Source: Chloroflexota bacterium (GTDB lineage Bacteria > Chloroflexota > Dehalococcoidia > SM23-28-2 > HRBIN24). Taken from it: DNA of 19,100 nucleotides. A program made the position numbers and the translations under genes. Where the stretch lies: NCBI GenBank assembly GCA_030550295.1, contig JAUQPQ010000025.1, positions 1-19,100 of the forward strand, written 5' to 3'. Shown one piece after another: positions 1 to 5,657 of this stretch (its first letter is position 1; each line of letters begins with the position of its first letter). The notes under the pieces are model-generated. The model saw only the letters and a list, made by a program, of their open reading frames with translations, made no database searches and was not told the DNA's origin.

Positions 1-599
1 CCGCCGCCGATGGCCTGCAGATGGTGCCTATGGATATTCGCATCTTGGCCCCTGAGCGTCAGTTCCAGCTCTTCCTCGACCACGTAACCGTCCCCGTAGC
101 CAATATGGTTGGGCAGGAAGGGCAGGGGGTAGATATCCTCTTCGATGCCCTCAACCCCGAGCGGATCACCGTGGCTGCTACGGCCGTGGGGCTGGGCCTC
201 TATGCCCTGGCCAAGGCGGTAGACTATGCCCGCAGACGGGTGGTCTTTGGTGTCCCCATTGGTGCCCATCAGGGGCTCGCCCATCCTTTGGCCATAGTGG
301 CCACTGAGCTGGAGCTAGCGGCCCTCATGGCCCGTCACGCTGCCCGCCTCTTCGATGAGAACGCTGATCGGCGCACCGTAGGGGCGTATGCCAATATGGC
401 CAAATACGCCGCCGCCGAAGCAGCTATCCAGGCAGTAGACCTGGCCATGCAGGTGCATGGGGGCACCGGCTTCACCGGCGAAGCCGATATTATCACCCTG
501 TGGCCCTTGGTGCGCCTCTTCCGCACCGCCCCCATCTCCCGGGAGATGGTGCTCAACTATATAGCCGAACACTTCTTGGGCCTGCCTCGCTCATATTAG
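1..599 (+). CDS. acyl-CoA dehydrogenase, C-terminal part (5' end outside window)
   Basis: This is the 3' part of a gene that enters the window already open: the frame has no stop from base 3, and the first ATG at 21 is internal. Family role: flavin-dependent alpha,beta-dehydrogenation of an acyl-CoA, passing electrons to ETF. Visible are the end of the beta domain and the whole C-terminal helical domain, including RRVVFGVPIGAHQ and the conserved MQVHGGTGFTGE. The usual short/medium-chain catalytic Glu of the YEGT motif is absent; that stretch reads FRTAPISREM. A Glu in NPER (bases 159-161) sits in the helix where isovaleryl- and long-chain acyl-CoA dehydrogenases carry their catalytic base, so I infer that class. 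The ending GLPRSY is typical of the family. A DsrE-like gene follows after 21 nt, so an operon is likely. Substrate unknown. Confidence 0.93.
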   Translation, partial: AADGLQMVPMDIRILAPERQFQLFLDHVTVPVANMVGQEGQGVDILFDALNPERITVAATAVGLGLYALAKAVDYARRRVVFGVPIGAHQGLAHPLAIVATELELAALMARHAARLFDENADRRTVGAYANMAKYAAAEAAIQAVDLAMQVHGGTGFTGEADIITLWPLVRLFRTAPISREMVLNYIAEHFLGLPRSY

Positions 600-620
600 C
601 ATCGTGGAAAAGGAGGGGAG

Positions 621-1043
621 ATGGAGCTTCTATTCATAAGCAGGGACGCCTTGGCCAGCTCCCTGACGGGGATTATCCTTGCTGCTATAGCGGCAAGGAA
701 GGCCGGTAGGGCTGTGGGCATCCTCTTTACTCAAGAGGCCCTCAGGGCTGTGACGCAGGGGTTCTACCGTTGGCCCGAAGAACTCCGAGGCCAAGAGGTG
801 CGGTGGCAACTGGCCGACGCCGCCAAAGAGATGGGCCTCCCCATCCTGGGCCGAGGGGAAGGGCGGCAACTGGATGTGCGGGGGCTCTTGGAGTTGGCGC
901 GCCAGGAGGGGGTGGCCCTATATGCCTGCCCTATATGGACTCGCCTCTTGGGGCTATCGGTAGCTCCACCCCTGGAGAAGGTAAGTGAGAACGAGCTTCT
1001 TTCGTGGCTTGCTGGCCCTACCCGTATTCTGGGCACCCTGTGA
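621..1043 (+). CDS. DsrE/DsrF-like small protein
   Basis: A 140-residue protein without signal peptide or clear membrane span. It starts at an ATG behind a strong Shine-Dalgarno (aggaggggag, bases 610-619). The N-terminus (MELLFISRDA, then LTGIILAAIAARKAGRAVGILFT) fits the first strand and helix of the DsrE/peroxiredoxin-like fold. The stretch ALYACPIWTRLLGL around Cys103 matches the position where DsrE-type proteins carry their single conserved Cys, followed by a short helix and LG. Family members transfer sulfur or act as accessory proteins in redox complexes, but many are uncharacterised. It lies between an acyl-CoA dehydrogenase and a crotonase with 21-nt gaps on both sides, so it is probably cotranscribed with them. 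Its job there is unknown. The family call is by pattern, not by search. Confidence 0.7.
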   Translation: MELLFISRDALASSLTGIILAAIAARKAGRAVGILFTQEALRAVTQGFYRWPEELRGQEVRWQLADAAKEMGLPILGRGEGRQLDVRGLLELARQEGVALYACPIWTRLLGLSVAPPLEKVSENELLSWLAGPTRILGTL

Positions 1044-1064
1044 ACTTAGTTAGGAGGTAGACCC

Positions 1065-1946
1065 ATGGTCTGGACAGAATGGGGAAAGGTAACCGGCAAG
1101 GGGATGGAATTTACTGACATCATCTATGAGAAGCGCTTCCATACTGAGCTAGAGGCTGGCGTAGCGCGCGTCTTGGTGAACAGACCCCATCGCCTTAATG
1201 CCTTCACCGCCCACACCATGGACGAGATGTTCCGCGCCTTCTACGACGCTAGCCACGATCCTGACATAGGCGTGGTGGTGCTGAGCGGTGTGGGCGATCA
1301 CTTTGGTGTGGGTGGCGATGTGGAATGGGAGGAATGGGGCCTCAAGGAGCAGTTCTACTGGCGGTACGCCCCCAACCGGGTAATTCGCATGTGCCGTAAG
1401 CCGGTCATAGCCATGGTCAAGGGGTACTGCATCGGGGGCAGCAACCATTTGGCCTACTGCTGTGATTTCACCATCGCCGCCGATAACGCCATCTTTGGCC
1501 AAAACGGGCCACGCGTCGCTAGCCCTGCCGACGGCTACATCATCCCCTACTTGGTGAGGGTGGTGGGGGCCAAGCGGGCGCGGGAGATGTGGATGCTCTG
1601 TCGCCGCTACGACGCCAGCGAGGCCCTAGCCATGGGGCTGGTAAATAAAGTGGTCCCCCTAGAGCGCCTTGAAGAAGAGGTGGACCGCTGGTGCGAGCAG
1701 CTCCTCTCCGTCTCTCCCACCTGCCTGGAGGTCCTTAAGGCCTCCTTCGACTGGGAGCTAGATACCATGCCCCAGATGGGCAACATCGTCAACTGGCTCC
1801 ACCACGACTTCTTCGACCGCCCAGAGGCCCGGGAAGGGCCCAGGGCCTTCTTGGAGAGGCGGCGTCCTCGCTTCTGGGCCCTCCGCCGCGCCGAAGCTGA
1901 GGCCATAAAACGGGTGCGAAAGGAGCTATTGGGCGAGGAAGAGTAA
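1065..1946 (+). CDS. enoyl-CoA hydratase/isomerase family protein, MenB/BadI-like
   Basis: A 293-residue crotonase-fold protein. ATG 1065 is chosen because aggaggt (bases 1051-1057) precedes it at good spacing; the internal Met14 lacks one. The oxyanion-hole segments are visible (GVGGD, residues 81-85; GYCIGGS, 120-126). AADNAIFGQNGPRV (138-151), REMWMLCRRY and MGLVNKVVPLE are hallmarks of the naphthoate synthase (MenB) and 2-ketocyclohexanecarboxyl-CoA hydrolase (BadI) branch. His128 stands where hydratases carry the first catalytic Glu, so simple hydration is unlikely. The MenB/BadI segment GSFDAGYG reads ASPADGYI here, so the Asp is shifted one place; I therefore do not call it MenB. The tail (about 260-293) is long and strongly charged. 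A ring-closing or C-C bond-cleaving CoA reaction is an inference. It is the last gene before a 273-nt gap. Confidence 0.88.
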   Translation: MVWTEWGKVTGKGMEFTDIIYEKRFHTELEAGVARVLVNRPHRLNAFTAHTMDEMFRAFYDASHDPDIGVVVLSGVGDHFGVGGDVEWEEWGLKEQFYWRYAPNRVIRMCRKPVIAMVKGYCIGGSNHLAYCCDFTIAADNAIFGQNGPRVASPADGYIIPYLVRVVGAKRAREMWMLCRRYDASEALAMGLVNKVVPLERLEEEVDRWCEQLLSVSPTCLEVLKASFDWELDTMPQMGNIVNWLHHDFFDRPEAREGPRAFLERRRPRFWALRRAEAEAIKRVRKELLGEEE

Positions 1947-2045
1947 AAGCTGGGCCTTTCAAAGCCCTACTTAGAGGCAGACGCCCTTAGGCACCAGAAG
2001 GGCCAAACTAAACTCCATGAGTTTGCCTGGACGCCTCAGCTGCCG

Positions 2046-2066
2046 ATGTAGGGCTTGGCCCTACAT
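2046..2066. repeat. perfect 9-bp inverted repeat
   Basis: Arms atgtagggc and gccctacat flank a 3-nt spacer (ttg). There is no T-run after it, so it is not a typical intrinsic terminator. It lies about 20 nt upstream of the promoter candidate at 2085. It could be an operator, a REP-like element or the remnant of a small repeat; no second full copy was seen in this window. Confidence 0.75.
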
Positions 2067-2084
2067 ACCCCAAGCAATTCCCCC

Positions 2085-2113
2085 TTGACTCGGACATGCC
2101 CTAAGCCAATACT
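2085..2113 (+). promoter_or_regulatory. candidate sigma70 promoter of the mutase genes
   Basis: A -35-like ttgact (2085-2090) is followed by a 17-nt spacer and a -10-like aatact (2108-2113). Transcription would begin near 2120, giving a leader of about 100 nt before the start at 2220. The -35 match is good, the -10 match only fair. It is the best promoter match I noticed in this gap. Confidence 0.4.
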
Positions 2114-2180
2114 TCCCAATGAGACGAACGGGTGTCCGACCTAAAAAGTTGGCAGCGGGAGGGTAGGCAAGACGCGGGTG

Positions 2181-2196
2181 GCCCTCTCGTGAGGGC
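2181..2196 (+). promoter_or_regulatory. GC-rich hairpin in the mutase leader
   Basis: gccctc and gagggc form a perfect 6-bp stem with a tcgt loop. It ends 11 nt before the ribosome binding site at 2208. It has no T-run, so it more likely affects RNA stability or translation than termination. Any regulatory role is speculative. Confidence 0.4.
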
Positions 2197-2219
2197 GTGA
2201 CTGCGGTGGGAGGTGGACG

Positions 2220-3821
2220 ATGCCTCAGGATGTGACGACCGATTCGGGCATCCCTGTCAAGCCCATCTACCGGCCGGAAGATGTGGCGTGGCTAGACTAT
2301 GGGCAGGACTTAGGCGACAGCGGCAGCTATCCCTATACCCGGGGCATCCATCCTCAGATGTTCCGTGAGCGCCCCTGGATAATGCGTGTCCTGGCTGGGG
2401 AAGGGACTCCCAAGCAGACCAATCAACGCCTGAGGAAGCTACTTGCGGCGGGCCAGACGGGCATCGACGTCATCGGCGACAGTCCCACCATGAGCTGGCT
2501 AGACTCAGACCACCCTCTGGCTCTGGGCAGCGTAGGTACCCAAGGGGTGCCCCTATGCTGTCTCGACGACTACCGCGAGCTGTTAGAGGGTATCCCCCTA
2601 GATGGGGTGAGCCTCTCTTGGTCTGCCCCTGCTGCCTTTGTGGTGGCGGCCTTAGCCTGCTTAGCCCAAGAAAGGGGCGCCGATCCAGCCCGCATACGCG
2701 GCTCCACCATCCTGATCCCCCTGTACTGCGAGGACTGCTCTTATAGCAACCGACAGCCCATCCAGATGAGGATGCGCCTGGCGGTGGACACCGTCGAATA
2801 TTGTGCCCGTCACTTGCCCAACTTCCACGCCTTTGTGGAGGACGCCTACTACATAAGCGAGGTAGGTCTCAATGCAGTAGAGGAGTTGGCCTTGGCCCTG
2901 GTGGAGGCGCGGGCCATTATACGCACCCTCTTGGCCAAAGGGGTGTCCATCGATAGCTTCGCCCACCGCATCGCCTTCCTTCTCACGGCGCGCATGGACT
3001 TCTTTGAGGAGATAGCCAAATACCGTGCCCTCCGTCGCATCTGGGCCCGCATGATGCGGGACGAATTCGGTGCAAAAGACCCGAGATCGTGGCGCCTGAC
3101 CATTACCGTTCACACTTCGGGCATCTCCCTCACTGCCAGCCAATTGCCCAACAATATCGTCCGTGGCGCCTATGAGGCCCTCGCTGCTGTCCTAGGAGGA
3201 TGCCAGGCCGTGGAGGTGTGCGCCTTCGACGAGCCCTTCCGCGTCCCCACCCTAGAGGCCGCCACCGTTGCCCTGAGGACCCTTCAGATTATCGCCCTGG
3301 AGACGGGCATCACGCGTGTGGCAGACCCCTTGGGCGGCTCCTATTACCTAGAGTTCCTGACCAGAGAGCTGGAAGAAAGGGCCTTAGCGATGGTAATGGA
3401 GATAGAGGGGAAGGGAGGCCCTGTGGAGCTGGCTGAATCAGGCTATTTTGCCAATATCTTCCACCGGGCTATCGCCCGTCGTCATGAGGCGATTCGCAAT
3501 GGCACCAAGGCGGTAGTGGGAGTAAATGTGCTCACCATGTCCCCGGACGAGGACACCCTACTGCGTCAGGTGGCCAAGACCAGGCTGGAGGTCTCCACCG
3601 AGCAGATAGAGAAGGTGCGAGAGCTGCGACGCCGACGGGACCCGATAGCCTTGGCCAAGGCCCTAAGCCATTTGGAGGAGACGGCCCACGATCCTTCGGC
3701 CAACCTCATACCAGCCATCATGGAGGCCCTGAGGGCCGATGCCACCATGGAGGAGGTCACTAGGGCGGTTCGCTCTGCCTATGGGCCAACACAGGACCCT
3801 ATACTACGTAGGGCCCTCTAG
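2220..3821 (+). CDS. acyl-CoA mutase large subunit (methylmalonyl-CoA mutase family), divergent active site
   Basis: A 533-residue catalytic (TIM-barrel) subunit, the size of separate large subunits such as IcmA/HcmA, without a fused B12 domain. Family motifs: SYPYTRGIHPQMF (36-48), RPWIMR (51-56), AAGQTGIDV (76-84), DSDHPLALGSVG (95-106), LPNNIVRGAYEALAAVLGG (309-327), ADPLGGSYY (368-376), VVGVN (432-436). Family role: radical carbon-skeleton rearrangement of acyl-CoAs with adenosylcobalamin. Aligned by eye to methylmalonyl-CoA mutase (P. shermanii numbering), Tyr89 becomes Leu58, His244 Tyr211, Gln330 His298 and Ser285 Ala252; Tyr243 (Tyr210) and Arg283 (Arg250) are kept. The stretch with Arg207 (about 161-184) is so altered that its register is uncertain, with Ser174 at that place. 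These changes argue against methylmalonyl-, isobutyryl- or hydroxyisobutyryl-CoA mutase. Start ATG 2220 has gggaggtgg at 2208. The small subunit follows after 12 nt. Confidence 0.9.
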   Translation: MPQDVTTDSGIPVKPIYRPEDVAWLDYGQDLGDSGSYPYTRGIHPQMFRERPWIMRVLAGEGTPKQTNQRLRKLLAAGQTGIDVIGDSPTMSWLDSDHPLALGSVGTQGVPLCCLDDYRELLEGIPLDGVSLSWSAPAAFVVAALACLAQERGADPARIRGSTILIPLYCEDCSYSNRQPIQMRMRLAVDTVEYCARHLPNFHAFVEDAYYISEVGLNAVEELALALVEARAIIRTLLAKGVSIDSFAHRIAFLLTARMDFFEEIAKYRALRRIWARMMRDEFGAKDPRSWRLTITVHTSGISLTASQLPNNIVRGAYEALAAVLGGCQAVEVCAFDEPFRVPTLEAATVALRTLQIIALETGITRVADPLGGSYYLEFLTRELEERALAMVMEIEGKGGPVELAESGYFANIFHRAIARRHEAIRNGTKAVVGVNVLTMSPDEDTLLRQVAKTRLEVSTEQIEKVRELRRRRDPIALAKALSHLEETAHDPSANLIPAIMEALRADATMEEVTRAVRSAYGPTQDPILRRAL

Positions 3822-3833
3822 CTAGGGGAGAAG

Positions 3834-4244
3834 ATGCGGGTGCTCATCTCCCTGCTGGGCATGGACCAACACGAGGTGGGCGCCCTTACCGTAGCCGGCA
3901 TCTTAAGGGATGCCGGCTATGAGGTGCTCTACTTGGGGCGCTTTCAGACCCCTCAGTCCATCATCAGGGCTGCCCTAGAGGAGGATGCCCAGGTTATAGG
4001 GATAAGCTGCTACTCGTGGGATTTCCGCCTGTTCCTGCCCCAGCTCATGGAGGGGCTCAAGGCGGAAGGGCTGAAGGTACCGGTAGTGGTAGGTGGTGGC
4101 ATCCTCAGTGAAGAGGACGAGCGATGGCTTCGGGCCCTTGGGGTGAGAGGGGTGTTCAGGGCGGGAAGCACCCCGGAGCAGATCTTGTCCTTTTTTGCCA
4201 GCCTAGATCGGAGTGGCCAAAGGCGCGGACGCCCCACCCGATAA
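3834..4244 (+). CDS. B12-binding small subunit of the acyl-CoA mutase
   Basis: A 136-residue Rossmann-like cobalamin-binding protein, the usual size of a separate mutase small subunit. DxHxxG (Asp11, His13, Gly16) supplies the lower axial His; QTPQSIIRAALEEDAQVIGIS (38-58) and VVVGGGILSEED (84-95) follow the family pattern. Two departures are seen. The SxL of the second binding loop reads Ser58-Cys59-Tyr60. The Lys four residues before the DxH Asp (Lys604 in methylmalonyl-CoA mutase) is Leu7. ATG 3834 follows aggggag (3824-3830), 12 nt after the large-subunit stop, so the two are almost certainly one operon and one complex. The last 10 residues are basic and look unstructured. No MeaB/ArgK-type GTPase chaperone gene is in the window. 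Confidence 0.92.
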   Translation: MRVLISLLGMDQHEVGALTVAGILRDAGYEVLYLGRFQTPQSIIRAALEEDAQVIGISCYSWDFRLFLPQLMEGLKAEGLKVPVVVGGGILSEEDERWLRALGVRGVFRAGSTPEQILSFFASLDRSGQRRGRPTR

Positions 4245-4271
4245 AAGGGTGTAGTGTCGCCAAGGCCCGTT

Positions 4272-4300
4272 GGAGGTGCTAACCTAATAGCACACCCTCC
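4272..4300 (+). terminator. weak candidate terminator after the mutase genes
   Basis: gtgcta (4276-4281) pairs perfectly with tagcac (4288-4293) across a 6-nt loop. ggag (4272-4275) can extend the stem by pairing with ctcc (4297-4300) across a 3-nt bulge. Only ttctt follows, so the U-tract is poor. It lies 27 nt past the small-subunit stop and before the MFS start at 4315. Confidence 0.35.
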
Positions 4301-4314
4301 TTCTTGGAAGATCC

Positions 4315-5589
4315 ATGGGCAGAGAGGCTACGGCACAGGTATGGGCCCTGCGGCGTAGGGTGGGCCCAACCTACGGATGGGTGGTACTTGCTGCAAGCTT
4401 CTTGGTCCTTTTCTCGTCTTATGGCGTCCAGTTCTGCTTCGGCCTCTTCTTGCCTGAGATAGAGGCTGACCTGGCGCCGGGGCAACGTGGCCTGGTTAGC
4501 CTCCTCTTTGCCCTGTTCATGCTCTTCTCCAGCCTCTTCAGCTTGGGCACGGGCATGGCTACCGACCGCTGGGGGCCGAGACCGGTGCTTTTGCTGGGGG
4601 GCGTTGGAGAAGCGTTGGGACTTCTGGCCTTTTCCCGTAGCCAGGAGCTTTGGCAGGCGTTCTTGGCCTTTAGCGTGTTGGGGGCGGTGGGCAAGAGCAC
4701 CACCTGGGTGCCGTTGACGTCCTTGGCAGTGAAGTGGTTCCCCACGCGGTCGGGTCTTGCCTCGGGGCTGGTGACGAGTGGGGTAGGGCTGGGGCAGCTG
4801 ATTGTGCCGCCCCTCTCTGCCCTCATCTTAGTGCCCTTGGGATGGCGCACCGCTTATGCCGTATATGGGCTGGCCCTTTTAGCTGTGTTCCTGTTGGCGG
4901 CCTTGTTAGTGGAGCAGGCCCCCCACTCTGGCCCGGAGTACCCTCACCAGCTATCCCACCAGGGCGAGGGCTATCACCCATCTTTTACGGTGAGGGAGGT
5001 GCTGCGGGTCCCTGCCTTCTGGCTCTTTCTGGGAGGGCTGACAGTGCTGTGGTCGGTGGTATATCTGCCCATAGCCCACCTGCCTCCCTTTGCCCGCAAC
5101 AGCATGGGGTTATCGCCCCGCTTGGCGTCTCTCACCATGACGCTGGTGGCCGTAGGCTCCATTCTGAGCCGGATAGGGGGTGGCGCCTTCGCCGATGTGG
5201 CGGGATATCGGCGGGCCGTTGCTGTAGCAGTGGGGACGGAGGTGCTAGGTTTTTTGGGCATGTGGGCCTGTAGCTGGATGGGTACTCTCTTTCTCCTGTA
5301 CGGCTCGGCCATGGTGTTTGGAATAGGCTATGGGACGATGGCAGGGATCTATGCGGCCATTTTGGCCTACCTTTTCGGGCGGCGGTGGGCCAGCTCCATA
5401 TCTGGGCTGGTGTTTGCCGTGGCAGCGGGGGCAGCTAGCATGGGCGTCTACTTGGCTGGGCTCGTATATCAGCTCACTGGTGGCTACGGGGGCGCCTTCG
5501 CCATGGGTGCTGGCCTGGCCTTTCTCTCCCTTCCCCTATTACTCTCCGCTGTGAGAAGGACCCAATTGCCCCAAGCGGGGCCCTCCTGA
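4315..5589 (+). CDS. MFS transporter, monocarboxylate/oxalate-formate (MCT/OFA) type
   Basis: A 424-residue integral membrane protein of typical MFS length, with about 12 hydrophobic segments beginning YGWVVLAASFLVLF (20-33). The motif A loop between helices 2 and 3 is present (GMATDRWGPRPV, 80-91). KWFPTRSGLASGLVTSG (140-156) is characteristic of the MCT/OFA branch. A soluble loop at about 202-230 separates the two six-helix halves. These carriers move small mono- or dicarboxylates across the inner membrane. It follows the mutase genes by 70 nt, so import or export of a carboxylate used by that pathway is a reasonable guess but unproven. The ribosome binding site before ATG 4315 is weak (ggaag), and no better start was seen. 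Confidence 0.9.
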   Translation: MGREATAQVWALRRRVGPTYGWVVLAASFLVLFSSYGVQFCFGLFLPEIEADLAPGQRGLVSLLFALFMLFSSLFSLGTGMATDRWGPRPVLLLGGVGEALGLLAFSRSQELWQAFLAFSVLGAVGKSTTWVPLTSLAVKWFPTRSGLASGLVTSGVGLGQLIVPPLSALILVPLGWRTAYAVYGLALLAVFLLAALLVEQAPHSGPEYPHQLSHQGEGYHPSFTVREVLRVPAFWLFLGGLTVLWSVVYLPIAHLPPFARNSMGLSPRLASLTMTLVAVGSILSRIGGGAFADVAGYRRAVAVAVGTEVLGFLGMWACSWMGTLFLLYGSAMVFGIGYGTMAGIYAAILAYLFGRRWASSISGLVFAVAAGAASMGVYLAGLVYQLTGGYGGAFAMGAGLAFLSLPLLLSAVRRTQLPQAGPS

Positions 5590-5636
5590 GTTAGGCAATA
5601 CCTACCTTCAAGCACCGTAACGTTGGAAGCTTTAGG

Positions 5637-5657
5637 GCATCCCTTACTTGGGGATGC
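5637..5657 (+). promoter_or_regulatory. hairpin overlapping the glycosyltransferase start
   Basis: gcatccc (5637-5643) and gggatgc (5651-5657) form a perfect 7-bp stem around a 7-nt loop. The stem covers both plausible start codons of the next gene (TTG 5648, ATG 5654). It could hide the start from ribosomes. It has no T-run and is unlikely to be a terminator for the MFS gene. Confidence 0.45.

Larger units (their letters stand above)
1947..2219. other. intergenic leader before the mutase genes
   Basis: 273 nt without a credible gene. It holds a perfect inverted repeat (2046-2066), a sigma70-like promoter candidate (2085-2113), and a leader of about 100 nt. The leader contains a weak hairpin (about 2136-2152), a 6-bp GC hairpin (2181-2196) and a ribosome binding site (gggaggtgg, 2208-2216). 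I looked for the B12-box of cobalamin riboswitches because a B12 enzyme follows, and did not find it. The segment cggaca at 2091-2096 is complementary to tgtccg at 2133-2138, so alternative pairings are possible. Confidence 0.6.

Noticed and set aside
1149..1502. Long antisense reading frames over the crotonase and similar ones over the mutase, glycosyltransferase and protease genes
   Set aside because: They mirror strongly coding frames in GC-rich DNA, have no recognisable motifs and lack ribosome binding sites.
1065..1946. Assignment as MenB (naphthoate synthase)
   Set aside because: Although the branch is similar, the conserved active-site segment differs and no menaquinone genes are nearby.
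1947..2219. Cobalamin riboswitch upstream of the mutase
   Set aside because: No B12-box or conserved core segments could be found by eye, although the position would fit.
2220..4244. Assignment as ordinary methylmalonyl-CoA mutase
   Set aside because: Residues equivalent to Tyr89, Arg207 and His244 appear replaced, and no epimerase or MeaB gene is adjacent.
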